Shown here: in pieces, positions 1 through 12,540 of the stretch
Position numbering within the stretch: position 1 is the stretch's first letter
Layout of the letters: the number at the start of each line of letters is the position of its first letter
DNA from: an uncultured Pelagibacteraceae bacterium
Lineage (GTDB): Bacteria; Pseudomonadota; Alphaproteobacteria; Pelagibacterales; Pelagibacteraceae
Reading direction: 5' to 3'
Assembly: GCA_902584915.1 (NCBI GenBank)
Contig: CACIBQ010000004.1
Location: 1 to 44,054, forward strand
Length of the DNA: 44,054 nt
The notes under the pieces: generated by a model
Seen by the model: only the letters and a program-made list of their open reading frames with translations
What the model was told of the DNA's origin: nothing
Databases searched by the model: none
Translations under genes and position numbers: made by a program

Positions 1-1
1 T

Positions 2-187
2 CCTCATCCAGAGTTTGGTTTTCCAGGACTAAAAGATGGGGATAATTGGTGTGTTTGTGCGGGATGGGTTGCTAGAGCAATCGAAGCTGGAAAAGGCTGT
101 TCTATTTATTTAAAAAAAACCCACGAAAATACTCTAAAACTTGTTCCTATTGAAACCTTAAAAAAATATTCAATCGATCTTTCATAA
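2..187 (+). CDS. C-terminal fragment of a DUF2237-like protein (truncated at window edge)
   Basis: Open frame from base 2 translating ...PHPEFGFPGLKDGDNWCVCAGWVARAIEAGKGCSIYLKKTHENTLKLVPIETLKKYSIDLS*; the GD.WC.CA..W..A pattern resembles DUF2237. Confidence 0.55.
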   Translation, partial: PHPEFGFPGLKDGDNWCVCAGWVARAIEAGKGCSIYLKKTHENTLKLVPIETLKKYSIDLS

Positions 188-1807
188 TTACATATTCCCA
201 TATTTAGGACCTCCTCCACCCTCAGGCGTTACCCAATTTATATTTTGTGAAGGTTCTTTTATATCGCAAGTTTTACAATGAATACAATTTTGAGAATTTA
301 TAACAAACTTTTTTACATTGTTTTCAGTTTGAACTTCATAAACTCCTACAGGACAATATCTTTGTGCGGGTTCATCAAATTTTTCTAAAGTATAATTAAT
401 TGGTAAGTCTTTATCTTTTAATTTTAAGTGAACTGGTTGATTATCAGCATGGTTTGTTCCTGTTAAATATACTGAGCTAGTTTTATCAAAAGTTATTATA
501 TTGTCGGGTTTTGGGTAATCAATTTTAGGCATTTCTTTTGCGAGTTTTAAAGTTTCATGATCTGCATGTTTGTGTTTTAAAGTGAAAGGTAATTTTCCTC
601 TAAACAAAATTTGATCAATCCCTGTAAAAATTATGCCTAGTATTAACCCCCAACTAAAACTTGGTTTTACATTTCTTGCTTCATAAAGTTCTTTATATGC
701 CCAACTTTCTTTAAAAAGTTTTTCATAAATTGATAAATCATCTTTATCTTTTAAATGATAGTTTATAGCTTCAGCTGCAATGATACCGCTTTTCATTGCC
801 GTATGTGAACCTTTAATCTTTGGCATATTTAAAGTACCTGCATCACATCCGATTAGTAAGCCACCTGGCATATACATTTTAGGTAAGCTTTGCAAACCTC
901 CTTCTATGAGAGCTCTTGCGCCATAAGAAATTCTTTTTCCACCTTCTAAAATCGTTTTTATTGAAGGGTGTGTTTTAAATCTTTGAAATTCATCAAAAGG
1001 TGATAGGTAAGGATTTTGATAATCTAAACCAATAACATAGCCTAAAAATACTTGTTTATTTTCAGCATGATATACAAAGCTTCCACCATAAGTCTTGTTG
1101 TCCAAGGGCCATCCTGCTGTATGCATTACTAGGCCTTCTTGGTGTTTTTCCTCATTAATCTCCCATATTTCTTTAAATCCAATCCCATATTGTTGAGGAT
1201 TTCTATTTTTATCTAATTCAAATTTCTTTATTAATGTTTTACCTAAATGACCTCTGCACCCTTCAGCAAAAACAGTTACTTTAGCATGAAGCTCCATTCC
1301 AGGTTCGTGACTATCTTTTTTATTTCCATCTTTATCTAAACCCATATCTTGAGTTGCTACACCCTTAACTGATCCATCTTCATTATATAAAACTTCACTT
1401 GCAGGAAATCCTGGAAATATCTCTACTCCTAGTGCTTCCGCTTGTTCTGCTAGCCATCTACACAAGTTTGCAAGACTAATTATATAATTGTTATGATTTT
1501 GTTGAACTTTAGGCAACAACCATGTTGGCCAGCTTAAAGATTTTGATTGAGTTAAAAATAAAAATTTTTCCTTAGTAACTTTTGTTTTAACAGGAGCATT
1601 TAAATCTTTCCAATTAGGAAGCAATTCATCTAAAGCTCTTGTTTCAAAAACATTACCTGACAATATATGTGCACCTATTTCAGATGCTTTTTCTAAAAGA
1701 CAGACATTAATATCTGGATTTAACTGTTTTAATTTAATTACAGTTGCAAGTCCTGATGGTCCGCCTCCTACGACTACTACATCGTATTCCATTACTTCTC
1801 TGGACAT
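188..1807 (-). CDS. etfD: Electron transfer flavoprotein-ubiquinone oxidoreductase
   Basis: N-terminal GGGPSGL FAD motif; C-terminal CPVGVYE...CIHCKTCDIKEPSQNINWVTPEGGGGPKY 4Fe-4S ETF-QO signature; adjacent to etfAB. Confidence 0.95.
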   Translation of the reverse strand: MSREVMEYDVVVVGGGPSGLATVIKLKQLNPDINVCLLEKASEIGAHILSGNVFETRALDELLPNWKDLNAPVKTKVTKEKFLFLTQSKSLSWPTWLLPKVQQNHNNYIISLANLCRWLAEQAEALGVEIFPGFPASEVLYNEDGSVKGVATQDMGLDKDGNKKDSHEPGMELHAKVTVFAEGCRGHLGKTLIKKFELDKNRNPQQYGIGFKEIWEINEEKHQEGLVMHTAGWPLDNKTYGGSFVYHAENKQVFLGYVIGLDYQNPYLSPFDEFQRFKTHPSIKTILEGGKRISYGARALIEGGLQSLPKMYMPGGLLIGCDAGTLNMPKIKGSHTAMKSGIIAAEAINYHLKDKDDLSIYEKLFKESWAYKELYEARNVKPSFSWGLILGIIFTGIDQILFRGKLPFTLKHKHADHETLKLAKEMPKIDYPKPDNIITFDKTSSVYLTGTNHADNQPVHLKLKDKDLPINYTLEKFDEPAQRYCPVGVYEVQTENNVKKFVINSQNCIHCKTCDIKEPSQNINWVTPEGGGGPKYGNM

Positions 1808-1831
1808 AATTATATTTTATTACAGTATTTG

Positions 1832-2785
1832 TTATTTTTGTATAGTGTTTAATTTATTCAATTCTTCTAGAAATTGAGGAAGAGCTTCAAACAAATCAGC
1901 TTCTAAGCCATAATCAGCAATACTAAAAATTGGAGCTTCACCATCTTTATTAATAGCTACAATTATTTTGCTTTCTTTCATACCTGCCAAATGTTGGATG
2001 GCTCCAGAAATTCCAACAGCAATATATAAATCTGGCACAACAACTTTTCCTGTTTGCCCTACTTGATGATCGTTTGTAATATATCCTGCGTCAACAGCAG
2101 CTCGTGATGCTCCTATTGCTGCATTAAGTTTGTCAGCAATTGCAGTGATTAGTTTAAAATTATCTCCACTGCCCATTCCTCTTCCTCCAGAAATTACAAC
2201 TCTTGCAGTACCAAGTTCAGGTCTATCCGATTTAACTTCCTCTCTTTTTATAAATTTAGTTAGTGTAGAAGCTTCTCCTTTTTCAGCCTTTACAATTTCA
2301 GCAGATCCTCCGCTTGTAGGGGCTGGATCAAAGGATGTAGGTCTAATCGTTATACATTTTTTTACATCTGTACTTTTTACAGTCGCAAATGCATTTCCTG
2401 CATAAATTGGTCTTAAAAAAGTATCAGCTGAAATTACTTTAACAATATCACTTACTTGAGACGTATCTAGTAGTGCTGCGACTCTTGGCATTAAATTTTT
2501 TCCAAATGTATTAGCTGAACAAACAATATGACTAAAATTTTCAGAGTTTTTTATTACAACTGAGGCAAAATTTTCAGGTAAATAATTTTCGTAAGTAGCA
2601 TCATCAACATGAATTACTTTTTTTACGTTAGGAACTTCAGAAATAGATTTTACTACTGCTTCGCAAGAATGACCTATAACTAAAACATGCAAATCTTGAT
2701 CTATTTGAGATGCTGCGGAAATAGCATTATAAGTAAATGGTTTAACTTCTTTATTATTGTGTTCTGCTATTAATAGTACCGACAT
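1832..2785 (-). CDS. etfA: Electron transfer flavoprotein subunit alpha
   Basis: [12 protein letters not shown]...[11 protein letters not shown]...[29 protein letters not shown] EtfA FAD-binding region. Confidence 0.96.
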   Translation of the reverse strand: MSVLLIAEHNNKEVKPFTYNAISAASQIDQDLHVLVIGHSCEAVVKSISEVPNVKKVIHVDDATYENYLPENFASVVIKNSENFSHIVCSANTFGKNLMPRVAALLDTSQVSDIVKVISADTFLRPIYAGNAFATVKSTDVKKCITIRPTSFDPAPTSGGSAEIVKAEKGEASTLTKFIKREEVKSDRPELGTARVVISGGRGMGSGDNFKLITAIADKLNAAIGASRAAVDAGYITNDHQVGQTGKVVVPDLYIAVGISGAIQHLAGMKESKIIVAINKDGEAPIFSIADYGLEADLFEALPQFLEELNKLNTIQK

Positions 2786-3533
2786 TATATTACTTTTGCC
2801 TCATTTTTTAACTTTTGAACTAACTCTGCAACATTAGCAACTTTAATTCCCGCTTTTCTCTTAGGAGGCTCTTCAACCTTAATTTGTTCTATTCTTGGTT
2901 TTGTATCAACGCCTAAATCTGATGCATTAATTTGCTCTAAAGGTTTTTTCTTTGCTTTCATTATATTTGGTAATGATGCGTATCTTGGTTCATTTAACCT
3001 TAGATCACATGTAACTATTGAAGGTATGTTTGTCTCTATAGTTTCTAATCCTTCATCAACCTCTCTTGTTACTTCTAAGGATTTGTCTTTGACTTCTATT
3101 TTAGATGCGAATGTTGCTTGTGGCCAATTAAGCAATGCAGCTAACATTTGACCGGTTTGATTGCAGTCATCATCAATAGCTTGCTTTCCCATAAAAACTA
3201 AATCTGGCTTTTCTTTTTCTACAATTTTTTGTAAAATTTTTGAAACAGCTAATGGTTCAATTATTCCATCAACTTTAACATGAATTCCTTTGTCGGCTCC
3301 TACAGCCAATGCTTTTCTTACCGTTTCTTGGGCTTTATCTTCACCAATTGTAACTGCAACAACTTCTTTAGCTTTGCCAGCTTCTTTAATTTTTACAGCT
3401 TCTTCAATAGCATTATCATCTGGAGGATTGGTAGACATTTTGACATTATCAGTAACAACTCCCGTTCCATCCTCTTTAACTCTTACTTGAACGTTGTAAT
3501 CAATAACTCTTTTAACAGCGACTAATATTTTCA

Positions 3534-3534
<1 letters not shown>
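2785..3534 (-). CDS. etfB: Electron transfer flavoprotein subunit beta
   Basis: [19 protein letters not shown]... and [36 protein letters not shown] EtfB signature; 1-bp overlap with etfA. Confidence 0.96.
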
Positions 3535-6506
<2,972 letters not shown>

Positions 6507-6510
<4 letters not shown>

Positions 6511-7091
6511 AACTTTGATGCAGTATTTTTAACATCTTCTAAATATTTTTTTCTTTTTTTCTCTGAGACAAATGGTACCGCAAAAAATCTTTTATAAACT
6601 ACATCAGTTATACCACATATATTAAATACTCCTCTTCTCAGTCTTTTCGTTGGCATATTTAAAAAAAAAGTTCTAATTGCAAATTGTGGCGATCCATATG
6701 TACAAAAAACAATCGCTTTTTTTCCTTTTAAATTTCCTATTGGATATCCATAATTTCCAAATAATTTTTTAAATGTAAATGCCCACGGTGGTGCTAAAAC
6801 TTTATCGATCCAACCTTCTAATATTGCTGGCATTCTAAAATTCCAAATTGGAGCTACTAGAACAATGGTATCTGAATCCTCAATTCTTTTTCTATGATTA
6901 AGCACGGTTTCATCTGGTTTCTCGCCAGCAAACACTGGATTGAAATTTTCTTTGTAAAGATCAACACAATCAACGGTATGCCCATGTTTTGTTGCTGTTT
7001 CTATAAAGGTATCTTTTATAGCAGCATTAAAGGATTTATCATTGTAATGTCCATAAATTAAAAAAGCTTTGCTCATGAAGTTAAAATACAT
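6507..7091 (-). CDS. NAD(P)H-dependent oxidoreductase, flavodoxin-like fold (NQO/MdaB type)
   Basis: LIYGHYNDKSFNAAIKDTF, DTIVLVAPIWNFRMPAILEGWIDKVLAPPWAFTF motif. Confidence 0.85.
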
Positions 7092-7122
7092 ATATCATTG
7101 AAGAGTTCAATAAATTAAAAAA

Positions 7123-8064
7123 ATGAAAATAGGTTTTATAGGTCTTGGAAACGTTGGTGGCAAACTAGCAGAAAGTTTGTTCAGAAATCAATTTGATTTA
7201 ACTGTTCATGATCTAGATGATGCTGTCGCAGATAATTTTAAAACTAAAGGTATTAAAATTGCAAAATCAGTTGGCGATCTCACTAGAGAAGTAGATGTAA
7301 TAATCACATGCTTGCCATCTACTAAAGCTTGTGAAGATGTTATGATTAGTGAAAATGGAATTTTAAAAAATATTTCAAAGGATAAAATTTGGATTGAAAT
7401 GAGCACTACAGATCAAAAAGAAGTAATAAGATTGGGCAAATTAGTCAAAGAAAAGAAAGCTATACCAATAGAAGCTCCTGTTAGTGGAGGATGTCACAGA
7501 GCAGCTACTGGAAATATTGCAATTTTTGTAGGTGGTGAAAGAAAAGCATTTGAGAAAATTCTGCCTATTTTAACTTGTATGGGAAAAAAAATACTTCATA
7601 TCGGAGAATTGGGTTCTGCTTCAATATTAAAAGTAATTACAAATTATCTAGCATCAGTTCATTTGGCAGCTTTGGGAGAAGCTTGGACTATTGCTAAAAA
7701 ACATAAATTAGATTTAAAAAAGACCTATGAAGGAATTAAGATATCTTCAGGAAATTCATTTGTGCATGAAACAGAAAGTCAAGTAATACTAAATGGTTCA
7801 TATAATATAAATTTTACTATGGATCTTGTTGAAAAAGATATGTCCCTTTTTAATAAACTTTCAAAAAATCAGGATATTGAATTAGAAATTGCACCTTTTG
7901 TTTTAGATATCTTTAAAGATGCTAAAGAAAAATTTGGTTCCAGAGCATGGTCATCAATGGTTGTTAAAAGGCTAGAAGATAAATATGATATAGAATTTAG
8001 AGAAAAAGGATTTCCAGAAGAACTGGTTGATAATGAACCAGAAGAGAAAGGGCATGAAGTTTAA
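7123..8064 (+). CDS. NAD(P)-dependent beta-hydroxyacid dehydrogenase (3-hydroxyisobutyrate dehydrogenase family)
   Basis: GFIGLGNVGGKLAESL, EAPVSGGCHRAATGN, GSASILKVITNYL (catalytic Lys). Confidence 0.85.
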   Translation: MKIGFIGLGNVGGKLAESLFRNQFDLTVHDLDDAVADNFKTKGIKIAKSVGDLTREVDVIITCLPSTKACEDVMISENGILKNISKDKIWIEMSTTDQKEVIRLGKLVKEKKAIPIEAPVSGGCHRAATGNIAIFVGGERKAFEKILPILTCMGKKILHIGELGSASILKVITNYLASVHLAALGEAWTIAKKHKLDLKKTYEGIKISSGNSFVHETESQVILNGSYNINFTMDLVEKDMSLFNKLSKNQDIELEIAPFVLDIFKDAKEKFGSRAWSSMVVKRLEDKYDIEFREKGFPEELVDNEPEEKGHEV

Positions 8065-9495
8065 ATGTTAGATAAAAGAAAATTTTATATTAATGGTAAG
8101 TGGATATCAGCATCTAAACCAAATGATCTTGATGTAATAAATCCATCAAATGAAGATCCTTATGCTGTAATTTCTTTAGGATCAAAAGAAGATTTGGATA
8201 AAGCAGTTCAAGCTGCAAAGATTGCTTTTAAAAGCTGGAAAAAAACTTCAAAAGAAGAAAGACTTAAATTATTAGAAAAACTTTTAAAAATTTATAAAAA
8301 AAGATTTAATGAAATGGCAAAAGCTATCTCGGATGAGATGGGTGCGCCTATGGATTGGGCTACTGATGTTCAAACTGGATCTGGCCAAGCTCATTTAGAA
8401 GATTTTATTTTAAGATTAAAAGAATTTAAATTTGAAGAACATTTTGACTCAAAATCAAATAATCACATTTGTTATGAACCGATAGGTGTTTGTGGATTAA
8501 TCACTCCGTGGAACTGGCCTATAAATCAAATTGCATTAAAAGTTGTCCCTGCTTTAGCAGCGGGATGTACAATGATTTTGAAACCATCTGAGATAGCTCC
8601 AATTTCAGGAATGTTGTTTGCTGAAATGATAGATGAAGCTGATTTTCCTGATGGAGTTTTTAATTTAGTTAATGGAGATGGTGCTGGTATTGGTACTAAT
8701 ATTTCAGGCCATCCTGATATTGATATGGTTTCTTTTACAGGATCAACTAGAGCAGGAAGATTAATTTCTAAAAATGCTGCTGATACAATTAAAAGAGTAT
8801 GTTTAGAACTTGGCGGAAAAGGTGGGAACATTGTTTTCGCAGACTCTTATCCTAATGCAGTTAGAGACGGAATTAGAAATGTAATGAGTAACTCTGGTCA
8901 ATCTTGTGATGCTCCGACAAGAATGCTTGTGGAAAAATCTATTTACCAAAAAGCAGTTGATGAAGCAGTAGATGAAGCAAATAAAATTAAAGTTGATATA
9001 GGATCAAAGAAAGGTGATCATATAGGACCTGTGATTTCAAAAGTTCAATACGATAAAATAATTAATCTCATTGAGAGTGGTATTTCTGAAGGAGCAACAT
9101 TATCTGCTGGAGGTCCTGATAGACCAAACGGTTTAAATAAAGGATATTTTATTAAACCTACAATCTTTACTGATGTTACAAATGATATGAGAATAGCAAA
9201 GGAAGAGATATTTGGACCAGTTCTTTCTATTATCCCATTCGATAAAGAGGAAGAAGCTATAAAAATTGTCAATGATACTTCTTATGGTTTAGGGAATTAT
9301 CTTCAAACAGAAGATAAAGAAAAAGCTCACAGAGTTGCAAAAGAGCTTAGATCAGGATGTGTTTACATAAATGGAAAAGGAGCTGATGCGGGAACTCCAT
9401 TTGGCGGCTACAGACAATCTGGAAATGGACGAGAGGGTGGAGTTTGGGGTTTAGAAGAATATTTAGAAGTTAAAACAGTAACGGGTTGGAAATAA
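8065..9495 (+). CDS. NAD(P)-dependent aldehyde dehydrogenase
   Basis: TPWNWPINQIALKVVPALAAGCTMILKPSE, FTGSTRAGR, LELGGKGGNIVF (Glu), NSGQSCDAPTRM (Cys), EEIFGPVLSI. Confidence 0.95.
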   Translation: MLDKRKFYINGKWISASKPNDLDVINPSNEDPYAVISLGSKEDLDKAVQAAKIAFKSWKKTSKEERLKLLEKLLKIYKKRFNEMAKAISDEMGAPMDWATDVQTGSGQAHLEDFILRLKEFKFEEHFDSKSNNHICYEPIGVCGLITPWNWPINQIALKVVPALAAGCTMILKPSEIAPISGMLFAEMIDEADFPDGVFNLVNGDGAGIGTNISGHPDIDMVSFTGSTRAGRLISKNAADTIKRVCLELGGKGGNIVFADSYPNAVRDGIRNVMSNSGQSCDAPTRMLVEKSIYQKAVDEAVDEANKIKVDIGSKKGDHIGPVISKVQYDKIINLIESGISEGATLSAGGPDRPNGLNKGYFIKPTIFTDVTNDMRIAKEEIFGPVLSIIPFDKEEEAIKIVNDTSYGLGNYLQTEDKEKAHRVAKELRSGCVYINGKGADAGTPFGGYRQSGNGREGGVWGLEEYLEVKTVTGWK

Positions 9496-9510
9496 TTGTA
9501 TTAGTTCTTA

Positions 9511-10146
9511 ATGCATTTAATACATAGAGGCATTGTAAATAATAGTTTTAAAGAAAACTTACTGAAATCTTTTGAAGCCGCGTTTAAAAAAGGCTACGGA
9601 ATAGAGACTGATATACATGCAACTAAAGATGAACAATTTGTATGTTTTCACGACTTCACCCTAAAAAGAATTTATAAAATTAAAAAAAGTATAAAAAATA
9701 TCAATTATACTGAAGTTAAAAGACTTACTGAAAATAAATATCCAATACCGTTACTGGAAGATTTATTAAAATTATCAAAAAATAAATACTATTTATTTAT
9801 AGAAATTAAACCTCTTTTTTCACAAAAATTATTACAGAAGCTAATTAGAAAAACTAAAAAGTTTAATAAATGTGTTTTTATCTCTTTTAAAGAAAAAAAT
9901 ATTTATAGAATATTAAAAATAAATAAAAAAACTAAAGTCGGTCTATCTTTTTCTCCATCAACAAGTATTAAGCAAATTATAAAAAAATCTAAAAATAAAC
10001 ATGTTAATTGCATAATTTTAGATAAATTTTTTTTAAAAAAAGTTGCTATAAAAAATATTAATAAAGATAAATATTTCTACACTATAAAAAATAAAAAAGA
10101 GTTTAAGAAATACTATAAAGATAATCTTATTTTTGAAAATTTATAA
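9511..10146 (+). CDS. Glycerophosphodiester phosphodiesterase-like protein
   Basis: HRGIVNNSFKENLLKSFEAAFKKGYGIETDIHATKDEQFVCFHD..., LFIEIKP: GDPD HRG / E.D / H / E.K motifs. Confidence 0.85.
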   Translation: MHLIHRGIVNNSFKENLLKSFEAAFKKGYGIETDIHATKDEQFVCFHDFTLKRIYKIKKSIKNINYTEVKRLTENKYPIPLLEDLLKLSKNKYYLFIEIKPLFSQKLLQKLIRKTKKFNKCVFISFKEKNIYRILKINKKTKVGLSFSPSTSIKQIIKKSKNKHVNCIILDKFFLKKVAIKNINKDKYFYTIKNKKEFKKYYKDNLIFENL

Positions 10147-11271
10147 ATTTTTAAGATAGTTTAGTCTTCCAATTATTTCATCCCTGTCCATATAATAACC
10201 TTGCAAATGTCTATGTCCTGAATTTGGATCAAAAGCTGTTCTTCCATGCAAAAGTCTTCTATTATTAAAAGAAAAAATGTCACCAGGCTCTAATCTAAAT
10301 TTAATTTGAAATTTATCATCATGCAGCAGATTGCCAAATCTATGATGGGCTTTATAAACTTTATCCATAACATCTGGATGACAATCTAGAGCATCCATAG
10401 TTGCTACACTATACCTTATATCGTTATAATCGCCATCTTTAGTTAAGCTAATAGCTGGACCATAAAAACTTCTGTGAGATTCTTGTGTATAATCTTTATC
10501 TCGAAATTTAAGTGGTACGTTTACTAAAGTTTCAAATGTCTCTTTTTCATTTTTTCTTAAATAGTCAGCAACCGCAAATGCATCTACAGCTGAAGAATCT
10601 CCTCCTTTTGCTGCATTAATTAAACAATGGAGAAATTGATAACCTGGTGGATTTTCAAACCAAGGTAGATCCATGTGATTTCTTAAAGCATGAGCTGTGT
10701 AGGCTGAATTGTTCGGTTTTGGAATATTTATAACTTCAAAAGGTGTTTTAAAAAAAGTTTCTCGCGTATGACTTATCCTGTTAAGAACTGGAAATGCAGA
10801 CTCCTTATCGATTGGAGCATTTTTTACAATTGCAATTCCTTTATGATGTAAAAGTTCTAACCATTTAATTAAACCTTCATCAGAATTAATAATTTCATCA
10901 TGTTCTATACTGATAGATTTTAATTTTTTTTGTAAAGAATTATCCCATAACTGATAAGGGGAAATATATTTTTTATTATTATTTATAGTATAACAATTTT
11001 GTCTAAGCCAATTTTGATCGTAATAACTAATATGATTTCCTTCGCTCCACTCTACTTCCAATTTGCCCTCGTTATTAATTTTGCAAGTTTTAGGTTCAAT
11101 ATTCGTTGAAATTTCTAATATATTAAACATTCGATGTCTTGAATCTTTGTCGTGGGCAGTTGGACAATTATCTCTTAACCACATAAAGTTAAAATTACTT
11201 TGTTCCCCATCACTCCATACGACATTTAACGTTGAACCTTTTTTTGAAATTTTTGAAATTCCGATAGGCAT
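10141..11271 (-). CDS. Gamma-butyrobetaine dioxygenase-family Fe(II)/2OG oxygenase (BBOX or TmpA-like) with N-terminal DUF971-like domain
   Basis: WLRDNCPTAHDKDSRHRMFN N-domain; NHMDLPWFENPPGYQFLHCL (HxD); LEPGDIFSFNNRRLLHGRTAFD (distal His). Confidence 0.82.
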   Translation of the reverse strand: MPIGISKISKKGSTLNVVWSDGEQSNFNFMWLRDNCPTAHDKDSRHRMFNILEISTNIEPKTCKINNEGKLEVEWSEGNHISYYDQNWLRQNCYTINNNKKYISPYQLWDNSLQKKLKSISIEHDEIINSDEGLIKWLELLHHKGIAIVKNAPIDKESAFPVLNRISHTRETFFKTPFEVINIPKPNNSAYTAHALRNHMDLPWFENPPGYQFLHCLINAAKGGDSSAVDAFAVADYLRKNEKETFETLVNVPLKFRDKDYTQESHRSFYGPAISLTKDGDYNDIRYSVATMDALDCHPDVMDKVYKAHHRFGNLLHDDKFQIKFRLEPGDIFSFNNRRLLHGRTAFDPNSGHRHLQGYYMDRDEIIGRLNYLKNL

Positions 11272-11305
11272 ATAGCGACTATTATTTTAATATGTTTTAT
11301 TTTCA

Positions 11306-11324
11306 ATTCAATTAATAATTGAAT
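11306..11324. repeat. Perfect inverted repeat ATTCAATT-AAT-AATTGAAT in divergent intergenic region
   Basis: Read directly; lies between the divergent BBOX-like gene and the ABC transporter SBP gene. Confidence 0.6.
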
Positions 11325-11448
11325 CAATTTAATTTTTTGTATGTTTTTCCTTTACTTTATGTGCCCATATCAATCTGATTTAATGTTGTAATTTTCTTAG
11401 TATCAAGTTTTAATATGAGAAGTTTAAACTAAAATAAGGGGGAAATTC

Positions 11449-12474
11449 ATGAAATTTCTAAAAAAAATATTTCTTTCAATTGCTTTCTTAGCAGTAACTA
11501 CTTTGGGCACAACAAGCGCAAATGCTGCATGTAAAGTACATTTGGGAGATTTCGACTGGGACAGTGCTAACGTTCATACTGCAATAGTTGGTTATATTCT
11601 TGAAAAAGGATATGGATGCAACGTTGAAGTAACGAAAGGAAGTACTTCTCCTATAATGGCTGCTCACTATGATCAGCAATTAGACATTATTACTGAAGTT
11701 TGGAGAGATAACATTGTTCAAATGCACGAAGAAGCTGTTGCAAAAGGACAAATTGTTGAGCTTGGAGTTAATACTCCTTCATCTACTCAAGGTTTCTATG
11801 TGGATAAACCAACTGCAGATAAGTATGGTTTAGTAAGTGTAGAAGATATGATGAAGCCAGAAATAGCAAAACTTTTTGCTGATCCAGAGTCACCTGGAAA
11901 AGGTAGAATGACTAGCTGTATTTCAGGATGGACTTGTTACACAATTAACTTAGTAAAACACAAAGTTTATGGCCTAGATAAGTATTATACTAACTTTGAC
12001 CCAGGTTCTGGGGGAGCATTAGATGCAGCAATTGCTGGAGCATTTAAAAAAGGTAAACCAGTATTTTCTTATTATTGGACACCAACAGGTTTAATGGGAA
12101 AAGTTGATCTTGTTCAACTTAAAGAACCTGCTTACGATAATGCTTGTTGGACTAAAATGATGGCTGTTGTAGAAAAAATTAAAGCTGATGGACCAGATGC
12201 TTACACAGATACATGTGCTAGTGCTTATGTGGATATGGCTTTAACAAAATCTGCATCAACTACTTTTGCTAATAAACCAGAAAATAAACCTATCATCGAC
12301 TTTATAAAAGCTTACACTTTACCTACTGCTGAAGTGAACAAATCACTTGCCTTTTATATGGATGAATCAGGTGGAGATATGGAAGCAACTGCTAAGAACT
12401 TTTTAAAAGGGTCTAACTCTTGGACTAAATGGGTTCCTGCAGATGTTGCTAAAAAAGTTAAAGCTTCGCTTTAA
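11449..12474 (+). CDS. proX: Glycine betaine/quaternary amine ABC transporter substrate-binding protein
   Basis: Signal peptide; GDFDWDSANVHTAIVGYILEKGYGCNVEVTKGSTSPIMAAHYDQQLDIITEVW typical of OpuAC/ProX-type SBPs; upstream of ProW/ProV. Confidence 0.85.
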   Translation: MKFLKKIFLSIAFLAVTTLGTTSANAACKVHLGDFDWDSANVHTAIVGYILEKGYGCNVEVTKGSTSPIMAAHYDQQLDIITEVWRDNIVQMHEEAVAKGQIVELGVNTPSSTQGFYVDKPTADKYGLVSVEDMMKPEIAKLFADPESPGKGRMTSCISGWTCYTINLVKHKVYGLDKYYTNFDPGSGGALDAAIAGAFKKGKPVFSYYWTPTGLMGKVDLVQLKEPAYDNACWTKMMAVVEKIKADGPDAYTDTCASAYVDMALTKSASTTFANKPENKPIIDFIKAYTLPTAEVNKSLAFYMDESGGDMEATAKNFLKGSNSWTKWVPADVAKKVKASL

Positions 12475-12496
12475 TTTTTAAAAATAATTCTTAATA

Positions 12497-12526
12497 CTAA
12501 GAGCCCTTACGGGCTCTTAGTTTTTT
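12497..12526 (+). terminator. Intrinsic terminator-like hairpin between SBP and permease genes
   Basis: CTAAGAGCCC-TTAC-GGGCTCTTAG (10-bp perfect stem) followed by TTTTTT. Confidence 0.85.
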
Positions 12527-12540
12527 ATAAGAAAGTATAA

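Noticed and set aside
2130-2405. 91-aa plus-strand ORF antisense to etfA
   Set aside because: Antisense shadow of a strongly supported CDS with low-complexity hydrophobic translation and no recognisable motif. The same reasoning applies to the other opposite-strand ORFs in the track (e.g. 3280-3525, 5066-5311, 8526-8831, 9045-9272, 16278-16679, 25922-26254, 37935-38192).
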